A stretch of 54,463 bases of DNA from Acinetobacter calcoaceticus (GTDB lineage Bacteria; Pseudomonadota; Gammaproteobacteria; Pseudomonadales; Moraxellaceae). The stretch lies in contig NZ_SLVJ01000025.1 in the NCBI RefSeq assembly GCF_004345325.1, positions 1 to 54,463 of the forward strand. Reading direction: 5' to 3'. The notes below the pieces were generated by a model that was given only the letters and a program-made list of their open reading frames with translations, ran no database searches and had not been told where the DNA came from. Shown here in pieces: positions 30,314-38,913 of this stretch. The number at the start of each line of letters is the position of its first letter. The first letter of the stretch is position 1. Made by a program: the position numbers and the translations under genes.

Positions 30314-31081
30314 TTATTTTGGAAGTTTTAAATATGAATCTTGACCATGCGCTTTGAGGTATTCAGCTTTGCTGTCTGCACTCATTTCGCTGCGCTTCAG
30401 GCCACTGTTATTTGCTGCTGTATTGCCATTAAAACCACCACCATTAGCCTGTGAGCCTTTGATGATCTGGTCTTTGTGCTGATATGAGTCGACCATGCAT
30501 TCGAGCGCTTCATCAAAGTCTGCCAATTCACCTGGTCGTGATCGCGAGAAGATTGGCTGCCCAGATGCGTCATGCCCGATTCGCTTACCACCTTCGACTT
30601 TAAATCGACCACCAAACATGGCTTGAACCATATCGACTGGGGCGTTTAGCTTTTCAGAAACGTATTTAGATCGAGCAAAGCCACCGCCAATCAATTCACC
30701 ATGCAATTGCGATTGCAGACCGTCACGCTCTTGAACAACTGGAGCGTATTTATCTTCAACTGCTTTAATTGCTTCAGCTCTAATCTTTTCGACTTCACCG
30801 GCTTCCACCATGTTTTTGTCGCTAAAGTTTTTAACTGTTTGCATTGCTTTGATTGCCGCTGCAGGATCTTCAATACCTTCAAAGCCCTTGAGTGCCGACT
30901 CGGCTTTCTCTTTTGCTTCTCGATGTGTGCGAGCTTCAGCGTTCAGAGAGCTAATCTTTTGCAGTGCCGAACCGGCATCAAATCCCACCTCTTTGCCATC
31001 GTCGTGAATGTAGAGCGGCAAGCCAGCATCATTGAGTTCAGCGTATTGTTTACCGTCTACAGTTACAGTTTTGATCTTCAT
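30314..31081 (-). CDS. Capsid scaffold protein
   Basis: 255 residues with a long coiled coil (about 38-130) and a C-terminal region of Gly/Asn-rich sequence (SQANGGGFNGNTAANNSGLKR) before the end. Conserved patch GELIGGGFARSKYVSEKL then FKVEGGKRIGHDASGQPIFSRSRPGE is familiar from scaffolds (DUF6651-type) preceding this capsid family. Should direct procapsid assembly and then leave. Confidence 0.82.
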   Translation of the reverse strand: MKIKTVTVDGKQYAELNDAGLPLYIHDDGKEVGFDAGSALQKISSLNAEARTHREAKEKAESALKGFEGIEDPAAAIKAMQTVKNFSDKNMVEAGEVEKIRAEAIKAVEDKYAPVVQERDGLQSQLHGELIGGGFARSKYVSEKLNAPVDMVQAMFGGRFKVEGGKRIGHDASGQPIFSRSRPGELADFDEALECMVDSYQHKDQIIKGSQANGGGFNGNTAANNSGLKRSEMSADSKAEYLKAHGQDSYLKLPK

Positions 31082-31146
31082 CGGTTTCCACCATAATTAA
31101 TTTGAGCATCCGCTCGTTGCGCCTCATTCATCCGAATTTTTGGCAT

Positions 31147-31168
31147 TAAAAAAGCACCCGAAGGTGCT
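31147..31168 (-). terminator. Intra-operonic terminator-like hairpin
   Basis: AGCACC/GGTGCT stem with TTCG loop, six T, then AATGCCAAAAATTCGG. Lies between the head morphogenesis/small gene pair and the scaffold gene. Confidence 0.82.
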
Positions 31169-31186
31169 GTTGATTTGGTTGGTAAT

Positions 31187-31375
31187 TCACTGATCACGCT
31201 TGTAATTTTTTTCGTATGTTTCCAGATCACCGAGAGCTAATGCAATCTCCTTGAGCGAGCGAATCATTGCCAGTTTTAAAAATTCAAAGTTATTGCGGTT
31301 ATCACCTTCCACATAAACCAGTGTTGATTTCGTGATTTTTAGTGCTTTATCAAGCATTGCTTGATCTTCACTCAT
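31187..31375 (-). CDS. Small helical phage protein
   Basis: 62 residues, helical (MLDKALKITKSTLVYVEG ... IRSLKEIALALGDLETYEK). Start overlaps the stop of the head morphogenesis gene (ATGA), so translation is coupled. Unknown role; position in the head block suggests assembly or regulation. Confidence 0.6.
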   Translation of the reverse strand: MSEDQAMLDKALKITKSTLVYVEGDNRNNFEFLKLAMIRSLKEIALALGDLETYEKNYKRDQ

Positions 31376-32493
31376 AACCCTAAATTCCTAAATGTTTTTT
31401 CGTCCAGTGCTTTTAGCTGCTTAAGTGTGTACTCTTTGCCAAGCGGATCTACAAAGCGGTCAATCGTGTAACCACCTTCTTTGTATAGCTTGTATTTAGT
31501 TGGCCCAAGCCAGTCAATCTGAAAGTCCTTGTCGCCTCCTGCGAAGAATTCAGCAAACGATGTATTAGCATCAACTTGACCGATCTTGCCATCACGACCA
31601 TCTTTCGGAATATCTTTGACTTTTCGGCTATCAGAGACAAATGGCCTTAACCCTGCCAGCTTTCCATCAGCATCAACACCAACAATCACGGATCGACAAT
31701 TAAAATGCAGTGGTGGTCTTGGGTATGCATCATCAATGCTGTAGATCGTCTGATCAAGTGAGGCGCAACGCCTGCTCGTCCTACCATCCAATACGCTGAT
31801 AAACTTTACATACTCGTAGCCCAACGCTATCCAAGTATCGACATATGCTTCATTTGCAACGTGACTGCGTGTAGTTCGAACTGTTCTATCAATGCTTGCT
31901 TTCGATGCATCTAAGATGCCACCAACATACTGATAACTATCGCCAACCCTGGTTCGAGTACCACGAATACCAGCGACAATCTCCTGATTGGTTTTGCCGG
32001 TGTTGATGCCGTCCCGAATCGCATGCTCAACCTGTGCTTTAGACTTCTCAGCAACACTCGCAAACATTTCGGCAACAAGTTGACCACCTGCAAGCGGCCT
32101 GCTAGTTGCTTGCTTGATCACCTTTTTAGCATTAATCTCGGTGGCATTTCCTGCCGCAAGCTTGGTGACATATGCAGACTCACTGGCAACCAAGCCAAGC
32201 GCCCCAGCCTCAAACAGTGCAGGAAGTTCAGCAGCAACACTTGACGACCATTCACTCAAAATTGAGTTTATATTTTTAAGTTCTGGTGTTGTGTATTTAC
32301 CACTCGATAGTGCGACGCGCTCAGCATCAGTGAGGCTTTCAAGTGATTCACGCAACTCGCTAACCATCGTTGATGATAGTGAGCTAAATGTTTTTATAGA
32401 CTCATTAACGGCTTGTGTGCTTACTCTGTAGCTGTATGCAAGATGTTGACTGAGTGCTGTAAGTAGCAGTGATTCAATTTCATTTTGATCCAT
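31372..32493 (-). CDS. Head morphogenesis protein (SPP1 gp7 / Mu F-like)
   Basis: 373 residues. Central ATSRPLAGGQLVAEMFASV and IRDGINTGKTNQEIVAGIRGT, then the hallmark cysteine-rich block VLDGRTSRRCASLDQTIY and PPLHFNCRSVIVGV of the phage_Mu_F family. These minor head proteins bind the portal and act early in capsid assembly or DNA ejection. Directly follows the portal gene. Confidence 0.87.
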   Translation of the reverse strand: MDQNEIESLLLTALSQHLAYSYRVSTQAVNESIKTFSSLSSTMVSELRESLESLTDAERVALSSGKYTTPELKNINSILSEWSSSVAAELPALFEAGALGLVASESAYVTKLAAGNATEINAKKVIKQATSRPLAGGQLVAEMFASVAEKSKAQVEHAIRDGINTGKTNQEIVAGIRGTRTRVGDSYQYVGGILDASKASIDRTVRTTRSHVANEAYVDTWIALGYEYVKFISVLDGRTSRRCASLDQTIYSIDDAYPRPPLHFNCRSVIVGVDADGKLAGLRPFVSDSRKVKDIPKDGRDGKIGQVDANTSFAEFFAGGDKDFQIDWLGPTKYKLYKEGGYTIDRFVDPLGKEYTLKQLKALDEKTFRNLGL

Positions 32494-33912
32494 TTACACC
32501 CCACTAAACGACCTATTGCCCTGCTTTTCAATTCGATCCTCAATCTCATCCCAAGTCATCTCGGTAAACGTGCCGGTCTGCTCATACTGATACCAAACCT
32601 CCCATGGTAGATTCCCACCAATACAGGCGTCATAAAGTCGCTTAGCTCGCTCTTCACTGAATTTCGGCTTATTGAAGTCTTGGGAAATAACGTAATTGAG
32701 ATCGTCAGGGCTTAAATCGTGATCTGGTAGCGCAAACTTGGCACACCAACGCAAAGCCATCTGTAATGCTTCGCTGATATTTGAGACAGCAAGCGACAAA
32801 ACTGAATGCTGAACAGAGTCATCATTATCAGCCTGAGTTGCTGTTTTATTTGCCGAGCCAGACTCGATTAGACGAGCGCCCATTTCTTTCATTTGGGCCC
32901 ATTTGTCGGTCATTAGTTGCTTAGCTAAGTTGTTTTCACTTGCTTGAACAATCTCAACTTTGGTCGGAAAGCCATTGCGCGCACCGATTGCCAGTTTGTC
33001 ACGCTTAATGATTTCATATTGCTGATCAGTAATATCAGGCATTGATATGATTGGTTGACCAACAATAAAGCCTGATTCTTCGACATCTGCCGAGTTTTGA
33101 TAGTGTGCAAGGTTTAGGTCAGCAAGCTCTAAAAGTGGGGCATTGCCAATTTCATCCGTGTTATCTACAGCACCACAAAACGTGAATGGGATGTACCCCC
33201 ATGGCTTTCCGCTGTAGTCAGTTGGCGTGTAAATTTCACCAGCAACCCAAAGGCCATCTTTATCTTTTGTGAATACTTGAACCGTGTACGTGTGGGCTAA
33301 GCCAGTATCAACCAGGCGCAATACTCGGTATCGCTCAACAGTCTTTTTACCAAACCCATCCTCGGTCCGTTCAGTCGCAGACTCTTTGAATTTGACGTAG
33401 CTAAGCTTTTTCTGGTTGCCAATAACGATATGATCCCAATCATCCACAGATTCAGCTTTAAGCACATGAATCATTGGGAAGGCATTGCGGTTCTTATCTT
33501 CAGCTCTGTTTTTGCTTGCTTCAACTTGAGGGAAGTCTACATAAACACCGCAGCGGTACTGCTTCATGATCAGCCGCAACATCTGCTGTGATGTCTGGTA
33601 AATGCTTCGCCCTGATCCGTCGGCATTCCGAGTTAAGTAATCCAAGTCATCTGGGCGCTTAAACTCTGGCATCTTGTTGAACGCAGACCCAATGTGACTA
33701 ATCAGGGTACGACCAGTTACACCATAAAATACAGCGCGCTGCAGGTATTCATCATAGCGATCAGGATCATCAGAGCCGAATGTCATCGGAACTGGTAGAT
33801 ACGTCTTCTTTTTACTCTTGATGGCCTTCTGACCCCTGCACACATCCTCAACTTTCGTCCAAGACTCTGCATTAGCCTGAAATTCATCATGCTTTGTTTC
33901 GATTTCTTTCAT
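32494..33912 (-). CDS. Portal protein (DUF4055 family)
   Basis: 472 residues. AVFYGVTGRTLISHIGSAFNK, LKAESVDDWDHIVIG and IPFTFCGAVDNTDEIGNAPLLELADLNLAHYQNSAD are typical of DUF4055 portals. Forms the dodecameric ring through which DNA passes. Start ATG overlaps the stop of the terminase large subunit. Confidence 0.88.
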   Translation of the reverse strand: MKEIETKHDEFQANAESWTKVEDVCRGQKAIKSKKKTYLPVPMTFGSDDPDRYDEYLQRAVFYGVTGRTLISHIGSAFNKMPEFKRPDDLDYLTRNADGSGRSIYQTSQQMLRLIMKQYRCGVYVDFPQVEASKNRAEDKNRNAFPMIHVLKAESVDDWDHIVIGNQKKLSYVKFKESATERTEDGFGKKTVERYRVLRLVDTGLAHTYTVQVFTKDKDGLWVAGEIYTPTDYSGKPWGYIPFTFCGAVDNTDEIGNAPLLELADLNLAHYQNSADVEESGFIVGQPIISMPDITDQQYEIIKRDKLAIGARNGFPTKVEIVQASENNLAKQLMTDKWAQMKEMGARLIESGSANKTATQADNDDSVQHSVLSLAVSNISEALQMALRWCAKFALPDHDLSPDDLNYVISQDFNKPKFSEERAKRLYDACIGGNLPWEVWYQYEQTGTFTEMTWDEIEDRIEKQGNRSFSGV

Positions 33913-35417
33913 CGTCTTCTTCCAAAAATTGGGATGTCTAGCGAGGTGACTTGTGGGGCTTTATTCATAGCTACCGCAAAATACCTAAACCCATCTGCCG
34001 CATGTGACGACTTGTCGTGTAATGGCCTATCTTTCCAACAGCCTAATTTATCGTCCCATTCCTTGTGGTAGTTCTCTAAATGAGAAATACCTTTGGAGCA
34101 TTTGGTTTCATCAAATTCGCAATACTTTAAAATTTCACGGACTTGCTCGATCCCATCCATGATTCCGATATTCGGCACCACTTCAAAGCGGACTGAGTAG
34201 ATCTGACCGTCAATCTCATAGCCTTCTTTAGCAATGTCTAAGCGTGACTTAGCATCGCCAGTTAATGAACGGTTCTGAATATCGTGTGGTGCGTAGTGTT
34301 TCGAGTATTGATAGCCGCGATCTTTCAGCACTTTGAAATAGTGCCGCAGACCTTCGCCTGAGTTCTCGTAGTAGTCGATTACTTGGTACTGGGTATCTGA
34401 TAGTTTTCTAACAAACCAGATCACCATTGAATCTGATACGCCTAAATCCCAAAACGTCATTACAGGTTGATGGGAGTTGTCAGGTAGATCACCAATGCGA
34501 CCACTTGCGTATATTTCTAAGAATTGCTTCTTATAGTAAGCACCTTCGACAGACTGAGCAAAAGCCTCCTCCGGAATGCTTGGATACTCTCGCTTGATGT
34601 CATCACCGAGCGACTTCTCCTTTGATGCATACCATGCCTGCTGTTCTGGCGTGGTCTTTACACCATGCTTAATGTTGAGATCTTTAAAGTACTCAACCAA
34701 ACGCTCTGGCAATTCATCGCCAACTGGGATCGAATACTCGGCAGCCTTCCACCAAGAAAAGAAGAAGAACTTCCATTCCAAAACATTAAGCGTTCTGCCC
34801 TGCAAACTGATCTTTTCGGCTTCTTGACAGTAATCAAAAAAGTACCCTGCTCGACCCTCTGCTGTTGACTCAAGCGTAATGCGCCCATTGAGCGGCACGG
34901 CTTCAAACGCACCAGTCACAATCTCACGAGCTTTATCGGGGAACTTGGCACAAATCTTACCGAACTCTGATACATGCAAACTATCGAGCGTGCCGCCACG
35001 GAATGAGGTTGATATTGCTACCGAACCACCTTTGACAAAAACCAACTCTTCCGTAGTCATCTTCTCGACTGGATTTGCCCGTCTCACCAGTGTTGGCAGT
35101 GCCTCATATGCATACTTAATCTTTTCTCGAAACAGCCTTTGCGCATCACTCAACTTGTGAGCAATCATTGCGCATTTCTTGGATTCAAAGATTGCAGCAT
35201 CCAATTGAATGATGCATTTCTCGGTAGTAAACCCAAGTTGTCGAGCCTTTAGAATTATGTTGCGAGTATGCATGCCGTCATAGTATTCGAGCTGCTCTGC
35301 CGACATCTTGAACTTAACTTTTTTACCGTCTTTATTTGTGATGTAGTACAGATTGTTTAGCCGCCAAAAGCGATTCTTGAGTTTTACTTTTAGTTCCGCA
35401 AAAGTCATTTTTGCCAT
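33909..35417 (-). CDS. terL: Terminase large subunit
   Basis: 502 residues. Walker A variant LKARQLGFTT (about 57-65), Walker B region GTLDSLHVSEFGKI (about 140-155), coupling SFRGG, and an RNase H-like nuclease with the first acidic residue in TFWDLGVSDSMVI (about 306). The motor packages DNA through the portal. Strong GGGGG site before the ATG at 35417. Confidence 0.93.
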   Translation of the reverse strand: MAKMTFAELKVKLKNRFWRLNNLYYITNKDGKKVKFKMSAEQLEYYDGMHTRNIILKARQLGFTTEKCIIQLDAAIFESKKCAMIAHKLSDAQRLFREKIKYAYEALPTLVRRANPVEKMTTEELVFVKGGSVAISTSFRGGTLDSLHVSEFGKICAKFPDKAREIVTGAFEAVPLNGRITLESTAEGRAGYFFDYCQEAEKISLQGRTLNVLEWKFFFFSWWKAAEYSIPVGDELPERLVEYFKDLNIKHGVKTTPEQQAWYASKEKSLGDDIKREYPSIPEEAFAQSVEGAYYKKQFLEIYASGRIGDLPDNSHQPVMTFWDLGVSDSMVIWFVRKLSDTQYQVIDYYENSGEGLRHYFKVLKDRGYQYSKHYAPHDIQNRSLTGDAKSRLDIAKEGYEIDGQIYSVRFEVVPNIGIMDGIEQVREILKYCEFDETKCSKGISHLENYHKEWDDKLGCWKDRPLHDKSSHAADGFRYFAVAMNKAPQVTSLDIPIFGRRR

Positions 35418-35431
35418 TTGCGCCCCCTTGG

Positions 35432-35911
35432 TTACTCATCGCTAATTTCGTCTATCAACTCCGACATAAGATCAACTTCAACATTGATTTTCTTCTGTTC
35501 AACAAACATCCCAATATGTTTACCAATCAATTCACTTGCCTTGGTAGCACCCTGCGCATCGAAGCGATAGACAGGCTTGAGATCACCGTTGGCATCCTCC
35601 ATCAATACAGGGTTACCCTCTCGGTCGGTAACTTCTTCCGCTTGCATGCATCGGTCAGCAATAGTTTTAAGATTTTTAAGCACATAGTAGACATCAAGAC
35701 CAAGGCTGTTCATGCGGTCTTGCTTTAGATGATCTATCCTTGCCTGCACCTCAGTCCGCTTATAAATATCATGTCCATGCTGCCCTGCCGATCTCTCGCT
35801 ATACCCTGCTCTAATTGCAGCTTGCTTCACGTTCAAATCTTTTAAATATTCATTACAAAACAACTCGTGCTGATCGTTTTTAAGTTGTTCTGACCCGAGT
35901 TGATCTGTCAT
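35432..35911 (-). CDS. terS: Terminase small subunit
   Basis: 159 residues. The N-terminal HTH (HELFCNEYLKDLNVKQAAIRAGYSERSAGQHG) is the terminase_2 signature, followed by an oligomerisation helix and an acidic tail (DLMSELIDEISDE) that would contact TerL. It recognises the packaging site, which is expected nearby. Confidence 0.92.
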   Translation of the reverse strand: MTDQLGSEQLKNDQHELFCNEYLKDLNVKQAAIRAGYSERSAGQHGHDIYKRTEVQARIDHLKQDRMNSLGLDVYYVLKNLKTIADRCMQAEEVTDREGNPVLMEDANGDLKPVYRFDAQGATKASELIGKHIGMFVEQKKINVEVDLMSELIDEISDE

Positions 35912-35919
35912 ATTTACCT

Positions 35920-36105
35920 CTAATTTAAATATTTTGAATCTTGCTTATTAATCTGAATTTGCAAATTATAGTTTCCACTGTCGTCCGGATTAAAAGACCA
36001 GTGATCAATCTTGCAATCATTTTCACGTTGAAAGTTATTTAGAAACGCTAAAATATCTTCTTCGAATTTATCTTCAAGCATCTCACAAACAGTTTTAACA
36101 GCCAT
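35920..36105 (-). CDS. Hypothetical phage protein
   Basis: 61 residues from ATG 36105 (a GTG one codon upstream is also possible). Acidic, with DHWSFNPDDSGNYNLQIQI near the end. ATG overlaps the TGA of the preceding small gene (TGATG), so it is translationally coupled. No family recognised. Confidence 0.55.
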   Translation of the reverse strand: MAVKTVCEMLEDKFEEDILAFLNNFQRENDCKIDHWSFNPDDSGNYNLQIQINKQDSKYLN

Positions 36106-36275
36106 CACTTCACCATATTCGTTTTAATATTCCGCAAGCACTCATTGATCTGCTTAATCCGCTGTTCACATGACGATTTAAATGCATGTGATGAATTGAG
36201 ATGGTTCAATCCAAGTAACTTTGCTCGATCTTGTTCTAGCTTTTCTAAGTTCTGTTGGGCTTCTATTTTGTTCAT
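36105..36275 (-). CDS. Small coiled-coil phage protein
   Basis: 56 residues starting MNKIEAQQNLEKLEQDRAKL, predicted coiled coil, ending IKTNMVK. ATG 36275 overlaps the stop of the membrane-protein gene at 36272 (ATGA), and its TGA overlaps the next ATG. The chain of exact overlaps supports it as a real gene. Confidence 0.55.
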   Translation of the reverse strand: MNKIEAQQNLEKLEQDRAKLLGLNHLNSSHAFKSSCEQRIKQINECLRNIKTNMVK

Positions 36276-36541
36276 ATCATTTTCCAGATTGCGGACACCA
36301 ATAGAACAAGCACCACAACTGATCCAGTGATCACGGTTAGGGTTCTGCGCTGCATTCGATCAATCTCAGCACTGATTTCAGCATTGGTTTTGGCTAATCC
36401 TTCTAGCTCATCAACTCTTTCATTGTGCTCTCGCCAATAAGTAATAAATTGACTCTCACTAGGTGTTAACTCAACCACCGCTTGACTCTTAGTATGCTGC
36501 GTCGCACGTTGTCGCTTAAGTTTGCGTTGTTTTCTGTTCAA
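36272..36541 (-). CDS. Small phage membrane protein
   Basis: 89 residues from a TTG start at 36541 (GGGTGGGA upstream; no ATG in a useful place). Very basic N-terminus (NRKQRKLKRQR), coiled coil about 36-65, and one C-terminal membrane anchor (TLTVITGSVVVLVLLVSAIW). Role unknown. Confidence 0.5.
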   Translation of the reverse strand: MNRKQRKLKRQRATQHTKSQAVVELTPSESQFITYWREHNERVDELEGLAKTNAEISAEIDRMQRRTLTVITGSVVVLVLLVSAIWKMI

Positions 36542-36600
36542 AATCCCACCCTTCAGCCAGTGCCATAGCCATCACTGATTCCACACCTATTCCCCCACAT

Positions 36601-36792
36601 CTAGTTACCCAATCTACGCTGATTTAGTCGGCGCTTTTTCTGACTAACCTTGTTTCGCTTGCTCTTTGTTTGCTTTATTTGTGGTGTAAATAAATTTTCC
36701 AATATGCCACTAGTTCTACCAAACATATCTATAGGTGCGCTAACTACTGACGATCCAACTAGCCAAGCTAGTCCAAGTTTACTTAACCGCAT
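36601..36792 (-). CDS. Small basic phage protein
   Basis: 63 residues from ATG 36792 (GGAGAAAGTGGA upstream). Hydrophobic middle (LSKLGLAWLVGSSVVSAPI) and a highly basic tail (KSKRNKVSQKKRRLNQRRLGN). Might bind DNA or membrane. No family recognised. Confidence 0.45.
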   Translation of the reverse strand: MRLSKLGLAWLVGSSVVSAPIDMFGRTSGILENLFTPQIKQTKSKRNKVSQKKRRLNQRRLGN

Positions 36793-36799
36793 TCCACTT

Positions 36800-37120
36800 T
36801 CTCCACACAAAATAAAACCTGCTGTACGTTTTGCGTATAGCTGCCACAGAACTTCTATGCTGTGGCCCATAGCTACTCCCTACTTCGATTGCCACTGAAT
36901 AGGCACAGTACTAATCAATTTTCGGTTTCATTATTCAATTATTGCGGGGGGCATCACTCCCAGTTCGGATTGTCACTTTCCTGCTTATCCTATTCACACT
37001 CGATAAACTGCGTGGGTTGTATCGTCTTTCGTGCGATCTATACGTGTTCACCCAAATAGACATGTCTATTCAGTAAACTTTAGTGACTGGGTTTGCACAT
37101 CTTCACTTTCCTTTAGTCGT
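36800..37120. other. Non-coding region upstream of the packaging genes with a 16-bp palindrome
   Basis: About 320 bases without a supported gene. It contains the perfect palindrome AATAGACATGTCTATT (37055-37070) and a G/C-rich patch GCGGGGGGCATCACTCCC near 36945. Position ahead of terS makes it the likely place for the packaging (cos or pac) site, though I cannot identify cohesive ends. Confidence 0.45.
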
Positions 37121-37145
37121 AAAAAACCCCACCGAATGGCAGGGT
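37121..37145 (-). terminator. Terminator-like hairpin
   Basis: ACCCTGCC/GGTGGGGT stem with two wobble pairs and six T on the minus strand, 165 bases after the gene at 37310. Confidence 0.65.
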
Positions 37146-37309
37146 CATAAATCAAATACAATAATCTACTAAGTCAAAATGTCAGTAGAAATGTCAAAGC
37201 TTTTTAGATACTTATCAATTGCTTGTGAATTGATTAAGTTAAATTATGTCAAGCAGGATGTCAAAACAAGTTATTCGGAATTTCCTAATAACTGGTTAAT
37301 TGGGGGTGA

Positions 37310-37588
37310 TTACACTCGATTAGCAAATTCAGCCAAATACTTGCTGTCACACTCCCACAAATACACAGTTGTTGAGTTGTTTGAATTTTGGCTACAGCAC
37401 ACACAACTAGATAAATACTTGCCACTAAATTCCGAACTACAAATTGTGGAGTTGAAGTACTCCAAATCTCCATCCTTACCGAGCTGGAACCATTTGCCCT
37501 TATTCTTGACTCTGGCATGATGAAGCGGCCCACCAACACAAATTAAACCATCCAAAGTATCGCTATTTACACACTTGTGAAAACCCAT
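37310..37588 (-). CDS. Cysteine-rich small phage protein
   Basis: 92 residues with seven cysteines (HKCV, GLICVGG, TICSS, SCVCCSQ, WECDS), suggesting zinc binding. AAGGAG lies eight bases before the ATG at 37588, which decides for this strand over an overlapping plus-strand frame that lacks a binding site. No family recognised. Confidence 0.55.
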   Translation of the reverse strand: MGFHKCVNSDTLDGLICVGGPLHHARVKNKGKWFQLGKDGDLEYFNSTICSSEFSGKYLSSCVCCSQNSNNSTTVYLWECDSKYLAEFANRV

Positions 37589-37690
37589 AGTGGTATCTCC
37601 TTACTATCCAGCCCTCAGCCTAAGTGAAAATAAATACAAACGCAAACCACTGTTTTTTATAATTATTTATTAAATATATTGCAACATTAT

Positions 37691-37843
37691 CTACATTCGC
37701 AAGGCCTTCAAAACCCTAATCACAACCATTTCGGCAAGCACCTCGCTTTCATACTTAAACTTGTTGATCTGCCCATCTTTCATGACTACAGACACGGTCA
37801 TCTTATCGCGACTCACTGACTGTATTTGTTTTGGATTAAACAT
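37691..37843 (-). CDS. Small phage protein, 50 residues
   Basis: ATG 37843 with AGGTGAG four bases upstream; sequence MFNPKQIQSVSRDKMTVSVV ... ends LRVLKALRM-like. Basic beta-alpha arrangement without recognised motif. It sits in the leader of the late operon between the tR'-like terminator and the cysteine-rich gene. Confidence 0.5.
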   Translation of the reverse strand: MFNPKQIQSVSRDKMTVSVVMKDGQINKFKYESEVLAEMVVIRVLKALRM

Positions 37844-37905
37844 ATGCTCACCTTTTTTCTTTGAGCATACGAGATTTTGCGGGGAAGTTTTGGGATTTCA
37901 GATAA

Positions 37906-37933
37906 GCAAAAAGCCCACTGATTAAGTGAGCTT
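37906..37933 (-). terminator. tR'-like terminator downstream of the Q-like gene
   Basis: AAGCTCACT (25-33) pairs with AGTGGGCTT (11-19) with one wobble, followed by five T on the minus strand. It lies 40-60 bases after the predicted start of the late promoter, like lambda tR'. Confidence 0.7.
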
Positions 37934-37979
37934 ATTAAATACTGATAGTGACCTGACGACTCAAGCGCACTATACAGCA

Positions 37980-38008
37980 AATATGCCACATTACACCCTG
38001 CCTTTCAA
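37980..38008 (-). promoter_or_regulatory. pR'-like late promoter
   Basis: Minus strand TTGAAA (38003-38008), 17-base spacer, CATATT (37980-37985), at the very end of the Q-like gene and just before the terminator at 37906-37933. A second -10-like TATAGT lies a few bases downstream. Confidence 0.55.
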
Positions 38009-38457
38009 GCCCCTATGATGCGACTTCTAAATTTATACTTAGTTGCAAGTCTTACCATGCCCAGCATTTTGTCCCGTGTAACTGAGTATTCAGACACCCC
38101 AAGCTTCTTTGCAATTGTGCTTTCTGACTTGAACTCAACATAAAACATGATCACAACCTTAAGCCAGCTCTTAACCTTGCTGTTTTCAATCTTCATTAAG
38201 TCGTTCAACATATCGCCTACCGCATCAGCATGCGCATCATTGATCTTACACAGCGGAGCAACACGCTCACGCCGATCTACAACAACCCCATTTGCAGTAT
38301 CAATTAGATGACCCAATACACTTGACGCACCTAGAGACACAGCATAATTATCATCAAGCAACAACCACGATCCGTATTGCTCCAAGTGCCATTCAATTGG
38401 TTTTTCAGCCCAGTTAATCGCAACTGAAAAGTGTTTTCTATTCGCTACTGCATTCAT
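38005..38457 (-). CDS. Putative antiterminator Q-like protein
   Basis: 150 residues. The C-terminal HTH (STIAKKLGVSEYSVTRDKMLGMVRLA) resembles sigma region 4 / antiterminator Q-type proteins, and the N-terminal half has WHLEQYGSWLLLDD. Position at the end of the early operon, directly before a promoter-terminator pair and the late genes, is that of lambda Q. It should let RNA polymerase read through the late terminators. Function is inferred from context and HTH. Confidence 0.65.
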   Translation of the reverse strand: MNAVANRKHFSVAINWAEKPIEWHLEQYGSWLLLDDNYAVSLGASSVLGHLIDTANGVVVDRRERVAPLCKINDAHADAVGDMLNDLMKIENSKVKSWLKVVIMFYVEFKSESTIAKKLGVSEYSVTRDKMLGMVRLATKYKFRSRIIGA

Positions 38458-38466
38458 TTCAATCCC

Positions 38467-38820
38467 CTAAACTTCCACAATTTCCACGCCATGCACACTC
38501 ATCATCAAGTGCTTCTTAATCCGATATGTATCTTTAGTTCTAGTTGCAACACTCTTCACATCTTCGACAACCTGACAACCATCTTTGATATAAACAAAAT
38601 CAGCAAAATATCTCAGTGCTGGCTTGCGTCTTGGCTCATTCTTAAACTTGACTGGCTCGGCAAGCACGAATGCATATTGAGTTTGTAGCTCTCTGATTTC
38701 CCCTGCATGTTCAAGAATCTGTAACTCTTGAAAGCGTCTTGCTTCTTTTCGGCTGTCGAAAGTAGTGCCGTTAAGCACTGCCTTCTTGTTGTTGAATTTA
38801 GAGCGTTTTGGCTTGATCAT
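38467..38820 (-). CDS. DUF1064 family nuclease-like protein
   Basis: 117 residues. FDSRKEARRFQELQ, LRYFADFVYIKDG and VVEDVKSVATRTKDTYRIKKHLM form the PD-(D/E)xK-like pattern (Glu, Asp, Glu-x-Lys) of DUF1064. These proteins take the place of RusA or other junction resolvases in phage early regions. Probably a structure-specific endonuclease. Confidence 0.78.
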   Translation of the reverse strand: MIKPKRSKFNNKKAVLNGTTFDSRKEARRFQELQILEHAGEIRELQTQYAFVLAEPVKFKNEPRRKPALRYFADFVYIKDGCQVVEDVKSVATRTKDTYRIKKHLMMSVHGVEIVEV

Positions 38821-38913
38821 TCAGACTCCAATCAACTTGGCAATAGAGTCTTCAAACCACCAAGCTAAAATCAATATCGTGCCGCAAATGTAAAACACCG
38901 AATCGCTGTTCAT
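38821..38913 (-). CDS. 30-residue membrane micro-protein
   Basis: MNSDSVFYICGTILILAWWF..., one membrane segment, ending AKLIGV. Its ATG overlaps the stop of the preceding micro-ORF (TGATG) and its TGA immediately precedes the ATG of the DUF1064 gene. The frame fills the gap exactly, which supports translation. Confidence 0.4.
   Translation of the reverse strand: MNSDSVFYICGTILILAWWFEDSIAKLIGV

Noticed and set aside
37179..37520. Plus-strand 113-residue reading frame
   Set aside because: No ribosome-binding site; it lies opposite a minus-strand gene with a strong one and the prevailing direction, so it is treated as an antisense shadow.
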